64,000 nucleotides of DNA from Capitulum mitella (GCA_030062745.1 CP099853.1:1364001-1428000); one strand, 5' to 3'; positions 49,121-60,792 are shown, counted from the stretch's first letter. The notes: generated by a model not told the origin, from the letters alone. A program made the numbers and translations.

Positions 49121-49510
49121 CAGTCGATTGGAAACATTCGACACATTCGATACATTTGCCACATTGTAAAACTGACAGCCGATTCGGAACATTCGACTCT
49201 TTCATTATATTTATTGGGTATGGTCTGCAGCCGAATCAAGACATTCGACACATTCGATGTGTTCACCATGCATAGTCTGAAGCCAATTTGGGACGTTCGA
49301 CACATTCGATACATTCACCGTGTATAGTGCGCAGCCGACTTGGCACATTTGACGCATTCGATGCATTTACTGTGCATAGTTTGCAACCGATTGAAAACGT
49401 TGGACACGTTCAATACGTTCACGGCGTATAGTTGGCAGCTGCTTCGAAACATCTGCGACATTCGATACATTCACCACGTATTGCTTGCATCCGATTTTAA
49501 ATGTGCGACC
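49121..49510. repeat. 52-bp diverged tandem (satellite-like) array
   Basis: Seven to eight units with CAGCCGATT-type starts at 49121, 49176, 49228, 49280, 49332, 49384, 49436 and 49488. Spacing is exactly 52 bp after the first. Each unit contains a shorter direct repeat, ACATTCGACACATTCGATAC. Units are much more diverged than in the other arrays, yet the period is strictly kept. Confidence 0.9.
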
Positions 49511-49872
49511 TGGCGATGGTAAGTTGATATCAATTAAGGACTGGAAACACATGACACTTTTGTCCGCAACTCATACCGTAGTCGCGCTCACAGCCTGATC
49601 GTGTGGTTGCCGCACTGCAGATTCGGCGATTCTTTCATTTCGGCGCCAGTGACGAACCAATGCTCCTCCACAAATTGGATGATTCCCAGTTTTCTTGCGC
49701 GGCTTTGGACCGTGTGATGCCGCCGCCATGACGGCCTCGAAGGTCGCCTTCATCAACGTGGTGACGCAACCACCGGGCCGACGTCCTCGGTTCCCGACCA
49801 GCCTGTCCGGCTGCCGACCAACCTGTCCGGCTGCCGTCGCCGCGTTGTGTCCAGCCTCCATCAGGTGTGTGA

Positions 49873-50033
49873 CTGCGGCTCACTGTCACTGCGGCTCACT
49901 GTCACTGCGGCTCGCTGTCACTGCGGCTCACTGTCACTGCGGCTCCGGCTGTCCTGGTGTCACTGCGGCTCCGGCTGTCCTGGTTTGTTGAGCCGTCTGA
50001 CTGCGGCTCCGGCTGTCCTGGTTTGCTGAGCCG
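49873..50033. repeat. 16-bp minisatellite with longer derived units
   Basis: CTGCGGCTCACTGTCA repeats at 16-bp steps (49873, 49889, 49905, 49921). Larger variants containing CTGCGGCTCCGGCTGTCCTG follow at 49937, 49963 and 50001. Confidence 0.9.
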
Positions 50034-51365
50034 CCTTCCAAAACAAGTTTGGAAGGGCCTGTTGCTTACGAGATGTGGGACTTGAAAAGGCCTTTATCAT
50101 TGGCTTGCAGCGATGAGGTCGATTCTGGTTGGCCACCATCTCACCGGCCAAAGAAGCAAACGGTAATACGGACTGTATTAAGTTTCCAAGACTGAGTGAC
50201 AGGGTATTTCATGTGAAATGCGGCAAGGAACATACGCCGATCACGGTGAATGCTGTTACGGCGGCACGTTTCTTGCGTACAACATTCTGATGATCACATG
50301 CTCCAATGTGACTGTTGGTCGAAAATATTGCGATTTTGAATTTGCAAAGAGATGTGTGCCTGGCTTCCAAAATTTAATTTCGGGATTCGGATTTGTGAGT
50401 CCCGAGTCCTGGATCTTTCTGGATCCATGATCTGCTTTTGATTTCGTCGAAGAATCTCTCGATATCAGGTACTTATTTTCAAGTTGTACCAAACAATCTT
50501 TAAGCTTGTCACGTCTTTTGGGATCCAGAAACAATTTTCAAATTATGCCGAAATATCCTCCAAAATGCACCCTAACGCAACAGCATGGCAGTCCTTAAAA
50601 CTAATTCCACGCTAAACCACAGAAGCGGGTAGTTCCTCATTGCCCACATTTCGGTTCCTATAATAAAAGGCCGCCCAAAAGCCCAAAATCGTGGCCTCTG
50701 GCGCTCCTCTGCTCTTATTTGCCATGCGTTTGGGTTCCACTTCCCACGTAGGTGACCTGTCATCATATTCATGAGCCAGTGAGGTCCTGGTCTTCCTTGA
50801 TCCAGGAACCATTTGAAAATATTGCCAACAAAGCTAATAAATCTAAAAAAATCAACTTGGATATTTCCGGAAGGAATGTTCTGGCCTCCAGGGCCCTTCT
50901 TTATGTTCTTTTTTCAAGAATCCGTTGAGATCTTGGATACCTTTCTGCGGTCCCATATGAATTTGTTAGGATCCATACGCATATGTGCTTGGTAGAACAT
51001 CTACGGTTAGCCATTGACGCTTATATGTCATTTTCGCGTCGCTGGGAAATTTTTCAACATGGTACAAAACATTTTGTTCACAACAAGCAACCAGTGCAAG
51101 AGAAGGTTGAAATCGCCCGGACAGCCAGTTCGCCCGCAATTTACAATATTGTTTGTAGAAACAAAATGATTCAAATATTATTTCCACTGCAACAACGCTT
51201 CCTTCGCTGTGCTGCTTTCATTTTACGGTGAACTGACCTTTTGAATATCTGTCAACGGTCAGCCATTGGCTTTTAATGTTCCATCGCACTGTCAGCAAAC
51301 TTTCATACTGTTCAACAGTGTTCTAAAGGGAGGTTCCACGTCATTACCCTTACTGTCAATGCTGC
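50034..51365. other. AT-rich intergenic sequence
   Basis: Nothing is recognised except a weak duplication of a GGTTAGCCATTGACGCTT-like segment (about 51005 and 51262). Confidence 0.35.
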
Positions 51366-51600
51366 TCAATGACATTACTGCTTCGCGACGGTACTGTTAC
51401 CGACGGTCCTGTTAGCAGTAGTGTCCTGTCGTAGTGCTGTCGTCAGTAGTGGTGTCGTGTAACAGTACCGTGGTTAGCAATAGTGTCGTGCAGAGCTACC
51501 GTTGTCAGCAGTGGCGTCGTTAGCAGTTATGTCATTAGCAGTACTGTCGGAGCAGTAATGTCGTTAGCAGTACTGGAGTAGCAGTAATGTCATGCAACCG
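51366..51600. repeat. Degenerate short-period AGCAGTANTGTC repeat
   Basis: Many variants of GTTAGCAGTANTGTCGT at irregular 15-20 bp spacing. A low-complexity array. Confidence 0.6.
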
Positions 51601-52032
51601 GTCAGGCTGGCCAGGCGCTGCCAATGAACTGCAGAACACTTGAGGAAATCAGCACATATTACATGTCGTGCACAATACCAAGGCATCTCCTGTTGTTATT
51701 TCAAGCTTGCTTGCATCGTAAACCAGTCATTCGTTCTTTGACGTCAAGATACAACATTGCAGAACCAACTGTAGTTTTGAGCTGCAGTGTTTTAAAAGTT
51801 GGCCAATGTCATCAACCTGGCTGGGAATCTGGCAGCTTTTCAGTGCTTGTGTAAACGCGGCAACTACTCCTGTACCCATGACTTCGGAAGCATTCCTGTA
51901 TGAGGAGGAATGCCCATTCGGCTCCTCTTAAGATTTCGAGAACTACCGGTCCGATCTGATCGCAACAAACGGCAGTCGGTTAGCCATGATGTGAAAGACA
52001 TTGCATACACTCAATTAAAAAAACGACTTTCC

Positions 52033-52204
52033 ATATAGCAGGACGTACTGCATTGCTATATCAATCATTTCCAGTAAAAATACATTAGACTCATCGTTTC
52101 GGCCATCGGCCATCGGCAGGAGGGTCGATGGCCGAGGCGATGAGTCCAGTCTATTTTTGATTGGAACTGTTTTATATACCAATGTAGTGTGTCCTAGTAT
52201 ACTG
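52033..52204. mobile_element. Foldback (hairpin) MITE
   Basis: Two arms of about 75 bp form an imperfect inverted repeat around a small loop near 52115. The innermost part pairs perfectly (TCGGCCATCG with CGATGGCCGA), then ACTCATCG with CGATGAGT. The outer parts match with scattered differences (TAGCAGGAC left; TACTAGGAC on the complementary strand right). TA dinucleotides flank both ends, as expected for a Tc1/mariner-type MITE. That assignment is inference. Confidence 0.65.
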
Positions 52205-52215
52205 AAGGTTGTTTA

Positions 52216-53447
52216 TTAACCCGTCCCCGACTGGGGGGGGGGCAGTTGACTGCCCCCCCCTGAGGTTTTTCTGGGATTGCGAGAGAACCAACAAACACAG
52301 ATTCACGAAACTTTGTGTAGCTTTTGCTCCATCAATTTTACATCTTGTATCAAAATTTTGACCTCAGGTCACGTCAGGTGCCTAACCTAGGTCAGGTCAA
52401 ACAGACCTATGTCAAAAAAAGTTTAGCGCCCTCTAACTTTTTCGCAAAACAAGATATCTCAATAATACTTTCAGGGATTAGTGATCGTGATAGATGCAAC
52501 AAATCTCCTATCTCAGATTTTTCGGAATTTTTCGGGTCATTGACCTAAGGTCAAGCCCATTTTTAAGACATATCGCCATTTTTTTCGGAAATTGACGGAA
52601 CATTCCATAACATTTTTACTGTGGAATGAAGCAGACATCTGGTTACCGTCATTGGGCAAAATATCAGTGACTTCCAGGCATTGACCTGAGGTCAGGTCAC
52701 GAATAACTGTAGTGGGCCAAAATGTACCACCGTCAAAATCGACGATGAATTACTCAGAATGGGTAGAAAATGGCAGAACTAGCGTGCGCAGACGTAATTA
52801 ATACCAGGAACCTCAAAAAGTTTGAAAAAGTAGCATATTTTGGAAATAAACAGGCTCTCGCGAATAAAGCTCCGCCAACTTTGTACATTGACAACTAATA
52901 AATTTTTCCAAAATTTAAGCACGAGAAACCATCACAAGAACGACAAAGATCAATAAAATTGACATAGATTGTCTTTTTTCGCGAAAATAAAGGAACGCCA
53001 AAATTAGTTCCCGTCAATTTGGTACTGCATACGGCCGCGGCGCACACTTGACGGCTGACGGGAGAATTACGGTGTCTTTAACTCAACGTTTCGGCGTATA
53101 TATTGAACAAATCTGGGGGAATTAGACGTGTATCGGCATCCGCGGACATTTACTTGTGCGCTGGTGCCTTTACCTATGCGTTATTAGTCACAGTCCTTGA
53201 GATTCAGGCCATTTCTCGGTCTCATGCAGTCGGCTATGAGAAAACATATATAGGGCGTAAATTGGCTTAAATATTATCTAAAACTAAAAATGAGACCAGT
53301 TTCGAGCTCTACTCGTCACAGGCTTTCCAACGGTATGCTTATTTTTATCGTGCGACCAACCGTTCGCGAGTTAGAGGGGGGGGCAGTCAACTGCCCCCCC
53401 CCCAGTCGCCGGTGTTCGGGACGGACCGACGGTCGTGCGCGGGTTAA
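52216..53447 (+). mobile_element. piggyBac-type non-autonomous element, family 2, copy D (complete)
   Basis: TTAA at 52216-52219 and 53444-53447; element 52220-53443 (1224 bp). Termini are CCCGTCCC and, on the other strand, CCCGCGCA. A long G-tract palindrome (10 G, CAGTTGACTG, 8 C) lies at 52233-52260. Its reverse-complement partner is at 53376-53403. CGACTGGGG begins 8 bp in on the left but 35 bp in on the right, the same asymmetry as family 1. The interior is AT-rich, with four or more AGGTCA/TGACCT clusters, and differs from family 1 apart from the first 100 bp, which is faintly similar. No transposase ORF. Confidence 0.8.
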
Positions 53448-54140
53448 CTGAATGTACATATTGTCTGAAGACCAGGAGTATTTAAGAGCCATTCTTGAAA
53501 ATACTAAACAGTAAAGTGCATTTCTAGGGGAATTGATTTCTGAATTTCGTAGGGGGTGATTACAGTAAGGCCAAAAATGAAAACAACAAAAAGGAGCATT
53601 TTTACTGAACTCCATTGTTCATTGACCGACTTTGGTGCAACTGGCAAGAATTCGAGAGCTGATCGACGGGGCCCTACTCTCTGGCCCACACATTCATAAT
53701 TTTAGCAAAATGCATAGGCGTACACTGAGCTTAGAAAAATGACGTGTGTCTTTTTCGAAAACTGGATTGACGTAAAAAATAATAATTCATTTAGCTTGTA
53801 GAACAATAGGTCATCAACTTGACATGGCCATTTCTTTCCTTAAAGTACGAATCATATCATACTGTTCGCATAACGTTGGCATGGGTGGCACCAGAGACAT
53901 GAAAGAGGGGAGCTACCATGGTCGCATTTCCACCGGGATCAAATATGACATTTGACATCAAATGACCTTAAATTACCTCAGACACAGAAAATATCCTTGG
54001 GTTCATCTCGTAATGTTTTAAACCCTTCCAACCGCTGACGATATTCCTCAATATCCTGTTTATAGCCGTTGTGATAAAGGATACGTGCGCTGACGCTTTA
54101 AATCGAAGCTCCGTAACATGACTTGATATCTAAAATCACG

Positions 54141-57100
54141 ATTCAGAACCATTGCATTCCCCTACATTCCCCTACAGAACCATTCTGCCAATCAAGGAAT
54201 CTGCTTTCTTGGAAAATATGTGGTGCAGTGCTTTAGGGTGGAATTTGTGCTACCTTTCGGTGGATGTAGATGCACACCTTCGTGCTGCCATGAGCATTTT
54301 TCTTTGCTTGTACCGTTTCACGTCTTTCTTGACAGCCAATAAAATGCCCGATTATTTCAACGCCACTGAATATCCTAAACGAAATTAATTGGCCATTCAT
54401 GGCCGCTGTTCTCATCCAGGCCTATCAAATACACGGCCGTGATAAAGAACGCGCCTGCATCGTGCAAACAGCCGTAATCTCGTCCTCCGCCGCCAGATCC
54501 CCTGTCTTCCTTTGTCCGTCGCCCTCCACCCACGCTCTCTCCGCATTCAGCGGTCGCATCCCCTGGACGGAAGAGCGCCACTTCTGTTTGCATACGCAAA
54601 GTTGGCGCGCTTCCGGAGCGCGCGCTTCCCGGGGGGCGCGGCGGCCGGTTCGCGCGCTTTTGGCGGCGTGTTGGCGCGCCCTCAGCACATCCAGCAGTCG
54701 GGCCGGAAAAATCAGCGCTTGCGAATCGCATCAGCCGATATTGGGATAGCAGCGCTCGGAAACCCCCAGATAGATTGAAGAGGCTGCGCCGGAAATGCCG
54801 CCATCATTTCCGGGCGGCGATAATGGCGCGGCGGCGGCGCGCCGTGAACGCCTACCGCTCGCGCCATTTGGCCGCGTCGGCAGGCGGCGTTTTGTATGGA
54901 AATCGCGCGGCCGGACGTGGCGCGGAAATGTTTATGGCGCGTCTGCGTAAAACCGCCAAATGCGGCGAAAAACGCGCCAAACGACGTCTGTTTGGACATT
55001 ATGGTTAGCGCGGTGCGTTTGAATAAAGAGCGCAATCAGTGCGACGAGGCGGGGCGGCGGACGCCTGGACCATTAGTCACGTGGAGAGGGGTACATTGGC
55101 GAGACACGACCGCCGTCCGCCCGGGGAACAACGCACACCAGCAGCCGCCGACCACCCGAAATTTCTTGTCGTCAGTTCTTGCTTCATCACTGGAAAAATC
55201 GCCATTTAGAGGCAACTGGCAACTATGAAGTGGAAATGCGAGACAAATGCCGACAACCCCAAGTCCTAAAATAACTAGGATTCCAGATCAGTTCTTCCCT
55301 GTTGCAGTCACAGGCCTGATGTCCAAACCTGAAAACGAGGGGGGGAGGGGTCTGGATCCTTTCACACTCCTAGGACCCCAAGCTACGGCCAGTTATGAGA
55401 GCTAAGGTGGCCGAAGTTACCTGGGCCCCGCGGAGACCGTTCTCATGGCTGCCTTGACTCTCCCTGTCCCTTTCGGATAGGAGCACTTACTTGGCGATCG
55501 TTTTGCGCTGCTCCTCGACTATCGACTCTCTGAGGGGTTCACCCTGGATGACGTGAGGGTGATATGTCCCAGGAATGCTGAATTGACATCCCATTCCACT
55601 GGCTCAAGGTAGGGCTTTCTGGGCACTGTTTGGTCATCGCATTCATTATGGCTGTTTTCGGGCGAAAATAGGCTTGTGTTCTATCAAAAGCCCGAGGAAA
55701 AATGCTATCGTTGATTTGCGTTTTGGAATTTACAGTTCGTTTGGGAATGGTAGAAATGAATGTATGAAACCGTCATGCATAACTTTACGTATTGTTGGCA
55801 TGAAAGAAGCATGCAACAAAATTGCGTAGTCGTGACAAACTGGATCTAATGGCATGCACGAACAGCCTGTTCATGCATACTGTTGTCGGGCATTTAATAA
55901 CGGCACCTTGCACCTTTTTAACCAATGCGCCATTTGCTGTGGCTTTTCCAACGAAATGTCATTTCTTCCTTCCGTATTCAAGATGACCCTGCATACCAAC
56001 TTAAACCATACTTCCGGTGCCACCTACCGGGCCCGGTGGCATCGGAATCGTTTGCACAGTTTTGCATTTAGCACCATGTGCAGCAGATGCCATTATAGCA
56101 GACTTTGGTCACGCATATCAGAAACATGCTTTCGTCCCACACCACTAGTCGATTCACAGGACCTGTATGGAGAGTGCAAGGGTCCAGGTGGTGCCACCCG
56201 CAGGCTCCAGACCTGGGAGGAAATTTCTGCAAAAGGCGCAGGAGCTAGCCCTGGTGAAACCGGGCTGCACTGTCGAGCAGCTGAGAGGAAACGTCATTTA
56301 TTATGCAGTTGAAAAGACTCGTGGAAGAGAATTTCGTTCCATCCATGATTATGACACGGGTAAGGCATCTTTTATGGGCAATATTGGGAAAGGTTCCATT
56401 ATTCAGTGCAAACAACATGGACCCGAATTCAGATCAAAGAATTCCGAGGATCGAGGAAATAATATTGCTTATATTATCATCTGATGAGAGTTTTCTGAGG
56501 ATGACTTCACTGTTGACAAGCTCGTTTTGCTTCTGGAGTAGGTCGAAGTGGACTGGGCTCGGCTGGTGGCTGATACTGGCTGGATTTATTACGTATTATT
56601 AGTTATGTATCGACCCTGCGCCTTTCACAGACCGTCTCTGCCAAACCCAGAGAACCGGGCAGGGCCGCAGCAGCGACACCCAACGGTCTGACCTGGACCG
56701 TGTCGTTCATGACGTCATTGGTGAGGAAAAACGTTCATATCATTGCGGTAGTCCCATGTTATTTTCCATCTTACGAACGCCTTCACCCTTTCTGGGGTGA
56801 TGTTCATGAGTTTGTTTGTGTCAAGCCTTGTCCTTGAGGACCATTCAGGATGCTGATGTTTTCAGTGATTTTCACTGCTCGCCACTGCCGTTGCCGCCGA
56901 CGCCGACGCCACCGGCGCCGCCGCAGCCGCCGCCGCCGCCGATTTCGTCAATGCAACAGCCACACCGTTGCAGAACTAACGGTATCGTGCTGAGTGTTGC
57001 CCTCCGTTCTTTTTCTGACAGCCCCATTTCCATTTCCTTACGACACGAGACCGAGCTTCAGATGGTGGTGGTGGCTGGTGAGGCAAGCCTCCAGAACTGG

Positions 57101-59113
57101 ACCTCAGGCAGCCCCCAGAGGTCATCTTCCTAGTCCCTGGAAACATCCGGTGCCTCTTCGGACACTTCCAGAACAGGAGCCGTCGCCACGGCCATGCCCG
57201 CGCCATCGACAGCCACCACGAGCGTGACCCCCACCACCTTCCAAGGCAGGTCCGCCTCCCTCGGAACGTCCCTGCCGGCCCTCCTCGCCGGACCGAGAGG
57301 CGATAGGCGCCCGGAATCGAGCTCTGCTTGTCCTGAAGCCAGAAGAATTAACCGATGGTAAGGTCGTCACAAGAATTCTAAAGCTGAAGCTGCTGCGTCG
57401 CATGTGCGCGAGCGACAGCTTTATCTCTGCTAATATTAATGATGCCGTGTGAGTAACTGTAAACAGTAAATGTAAGTGACGGTCATTGATTCGTATCTCC
57501 TGAAGCTCAAGCGTATGCTGTACGGAAGACAGGATCATTTTACGCCATGTTTTATTTGGGTCATGTAATTAGCGGGCGTCACTCCCTTCGTTACAGCCGA
57601 CTAGACCCACCATCCCGCCTTCAGGCTAGAGAAACAGACTTTACGGACTTTACGGCAACAGCAGTTCATGCATCCACACGCGATTTAACACAACTTGACT
57701 TCACTATACAAGGAATGGAACGGACATCGGTGCTCCACTTGCGGCACGCCGCACAGGAACACCGTAGAACACAACTTTAGCCGAACAGGCGAATTACAGC
57801 CCGCTGGCGATCTTCACCGGCGCGACGCTCCATGCGCTCTGCCTGTTCGTAGGCGTGACGCGGCCGGTCGGGTCGCTCTGGAACAACGGGTGGCAGGGCG
57901 GGTGGCCAGGCGCCAACGTAGTCACCCAGAGCGCATGCATTACGCAAAACGGTGCAAACCCTGAAATACCGAAAAGCGATGAGCACCAGGAACATGCACT
58001 CTAAACAAACACCCGAGGACGGATCCAGGGGTGTTTTTAAGAAATCATCATCCGTGGCGACCCTCTGTGAGGTCAGGGACGGCTTTTTGGGGGTTATGGT
58101 TGGCCAACTGGACAGCCAGGACAGCTGTTGAGCGGGGGGAGGGCTTTCAGGAGGATAGTTTTCCCCTGAATCTTCCCACCCCCGGTTTGTGGCTCTACTA
58201 GTCTGGGGGCTGTCCATAACGGGACGGATGAGCGCTGTGTGGGGAGAGGGAGAGAAGGCAAAAGTAGGCGTTTTCGCCTTGTAGAGACACCACCTGGAAG
58301 ATGGCCACCTCGTGGGGGCTCCCGTTGGAGGTTGGGAGGTTCCTGCCCCCTTCGCCCCTGTCCAGCCCTTTGCCCCTGTCCTTGCGCGCACATGTATATA
58401 CTACATATTAGATAATATATATGAGACACAGTTGATGCCAAAAAGCAGTAGAATGCATGGTGGAAAATGGAAATCACACCAGTATCAACAGTAACAGCAG
58501 ACATTTTGGCTGCAATAGCTCAGCACTATCACATACTGCATGGTTTGGACGGAGGCTGCGATGCTCTTCAGGCGCAGCGTAACAAAGTTCACGTCATGGC
58601 TTTAAAGCTTCCTTGTCAGAAAACCTTCAAACTTCAATGTCTGCTTTTTTTTCCTAAATCGTAGGGTTTCCTTTTTTCTAATTTTTGGTGTTTTTTTTCT
58701 AATTGTTTCCGTTTAAAAGCCTTTGGTTTGTGAAGGCTGTCTAAGGCTACCAGATGTCCTTAAAACTCTACTTCTCATAGTCGGCACCGAAGGGAATCAG
58801 ACAAAGACGTCTGAGAACGCATTAACGCCTCAAGTATATCAATCGTACCGCAGTGCCGCTAGGTGAATCATATCCGAAATGTTAAACGATGCCTCCTTCT
58901 TCTAATTTTAAAATGGCTTATACCAGCGGAAACTTCTGAGCCCTTGCATCCGCCTTACATCAGCCAGTTCTTTGAATTCCGTGCGTTCTCACGTTCCTTC
59001 ATTGGCTAAAGCCTAGCCTCTCAAGAATACTCGGATTGCAATACGCCTTCTGATTGGCTGCATATGATATCATAATCGCCACATCCCCTTTCATCATTTC
59101 CGTTTGTAGGTAT
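54141..59113. other. Intergenic sequence with a GC-rich block at about 54480-55100
   Basis: No gene is recognised. 54480-55100 is dense in GCGC, GGCGGC and GCCGCCAT motifs and could be a CpG-island-like block or promoter region, but no exon follows that I can identify. 56880-56945 is (GCC)-like low complexity. The 105-residue frame at 56167-56484 and the 204-residue minus frame at 57777-58391 have no family resemblance. Confidence 0.35.
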
Positions 59114-59142
59114 TATATAAGCAGCGCCAGTTTTTGCTCAGT
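59114..59142 (+). promoter_or_regulatory. Possible core promoter (TATA plus initiator)
   Basis: TATATAAG at 59114-59121 is followed by the arthropod-type initiator TCAGT at 59138-59142, a spacing of about 26 bp from TATA to the putative +1 A. The downstream frame (59134-59394) shows no known domain, so no gene is assigned. Confidence 0.25.
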
Positions 59143-60030
59143 ATGTTAAGGCTCAAGCTCAGGCTCAGTGATTTCTGCGTGGAAGACTGTGGTGATGTTC
59201 GTGGTGTTAGCGTCAGGAGTGACGGTGCACATAGTGTTAGTGCGAGAGTGGCAAACTATCACGCCAGGCAGTTAGAAATATGCTGTAGTCGCACGGTGAA
59301 GCCCTGGAATTGTTTTTCCAGACTACAAACGCATAAAAGCGACATTTCGCCATCCCCCGCGACAACCGGCGAGAGAGGTTGCGATGCGAAATGACCCTGG
59401 CAGTCGACAGCGTCGTTAAATAACCCAATAACCAGCCATTCACTGTCACCCGTGTTCGGCAGTGACGGGCATCATCGATGCCAATGAATAACGTGGACTG
59501 TGGCACGTTCCATTACACTCAACTGCTTCTGTTCCACCCATTAACAGTCTAACATGGGCCAAAACGAGTATTTCAATGAGGTCGAATAATTCGAACAGCA
59601 GGCAACGGTTCTCGGCGATGTTGTAGCGTATTGAAACTCAAGCAATCCATACGCCCACCACTGTGAATGACTGAGAATTGCGCGATGGCGTCAGCTGCCA
59701 TGGCGACAGCGGATAAGTACTGTCGCCCACGAGCATGGACTGAGTTGTTTCTGGAGCTGAAGTGAATGAGAGCAAGAGCATGAACTGCGTGGACGTTAAA
59801 AAAAAGGAATGCGGAGAAGCACACAACACATTCTTTAGTACATAGGCAAGCAAAAGATCACATGCTGTGGCTCCAGCAAAGCCAATGTCTTCGTACATAT
59901 GGGGATGCCAACAAATTTTTGCCACCTGGAGTTTGGACACAACTTTTTGTTCCGAGAAACAAAGTGCATATCCCAAACCATTACTGCTGCATCACAGCAA
60001 TCTTGCTTCCACAGAGTACCGGGTCATTTG

Positions 60031-60286
60031 TGAGCCTCAGAGTCCCTGACTCCTCTCTTTTGTGAGCCACAAAGTCCCTGACTCCTCTCTTTTGTGAGCC
60101 ACAGAGTCCCTGACTCCTCTCTTTTGTGAGCCACAGAGTCCCTGACTCCTCTCTTTTGTGAGCCACAGAGTCCCTGACTCCTCTCATTTGTGAGCCACAG
60201 AGTCCCTGACTCCTCTCTTTTGTGAGCCACAGAGTCCCTGACTCCTCTCTTTTGTGAGCCACAGAGTCCCTGACTGCTCTCTCCTG
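60031..60286. repeat. 32-bp minisatellite, eight copies, inside the Harbinger pseudogene
   Basis: TGAGCCACAGAGTCCCTGAC recurs every 32 bp from 60031 to 60255, with only a few base changes among copies. It sits between the PGRVHGA and GDSTYP parts of the transposase remnant. The repeat has no stop in any minus frame, so an ORF runs through it while cycling three peptide phases. Confidence 0.97.
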
Positions 60287-60559
60287 GCCGAGTCCTGTGT
60301 GGCGCGACCTCGCGAAACACTTAGTATTCCGGTGGTGCCCGAATGGTTTCAGCACTCGGCGCCATGCACGCGCCCAGGGCAACGTAAACAGGCTGCCACA
60401 AACTGCAGGTCCGGCCCCTCCACACCCAGGATGTTGACGGCCGTCAAATCCTTCCGGCACACTCCGGCCCTTTGGTACCAGCAGCTTGACATATTGTGTG
60501 CCATCGATGCAGCCTACCGGTGAGCACCATGACCAAGGTATTCTCAGTATGGAGGCAGC

Positions 60560-60792
60560 GTTTTTTTGTTTTTGTTTTGTTTTGTTACCCTGCCAATGAT
60601 GGAGATGGAATGAAGAAAGGAAGGACAAAGTCAGGAAAAGGAAAAGATGGAGAACATGAGAGAGATGAAGGAAGAGAGAGAATGGGAGTGAACGGGCGAA
60701 CAATAGAGCACGGCAGAGCAGAGCACAGAGCATGTCAGCGCGGGGCAGGGCAAGGCAATGCATGGCAGAGCAAAGCAAGGCAGGCAGAATAG
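60560..60792. repeat. Low-complexity T-rich then polypurine tract
   Basis: TTTTTGTTTTG-type sequence, then about 190 bp of nearly pure purine on the + strand (GGAAGGACAAAG, GGAAAAGGAAAAGATGG), grading into GCAGAGCA repeats. It lies in the former intron of the Harbinger gene. Confidence 0.8.

Larger units (their letters stand above)
51850..54140 (-). mobile_element. Diverged family-1-like piggyBac element, reverse orientation, interrupted
   Basis: Reverse-complement blocks match copies A and B in order. First come the terminal hairpin and CGAGAACTAC...ATCGCAACAAACGGCA at 51900-51985. Then, after two younger insertions, come GGCAAGAATTCGAGAGCTGA at 53641 and CATAGGCGTACA at 53713, and GTAGCTCC/CTTTCATGTCTCTGG-type sequence near 53880-53935. 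Last is GCCGTTGTGATAAAGGAT with GTGCGCTGACG near 54066-54097. Sequence equivalent to the remaining left half of copy A is missing beyond about 54140, and the TTAA-proximal terminus near 51850 is eroded. The element is older than A, B and C. Confidence 0.65.
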
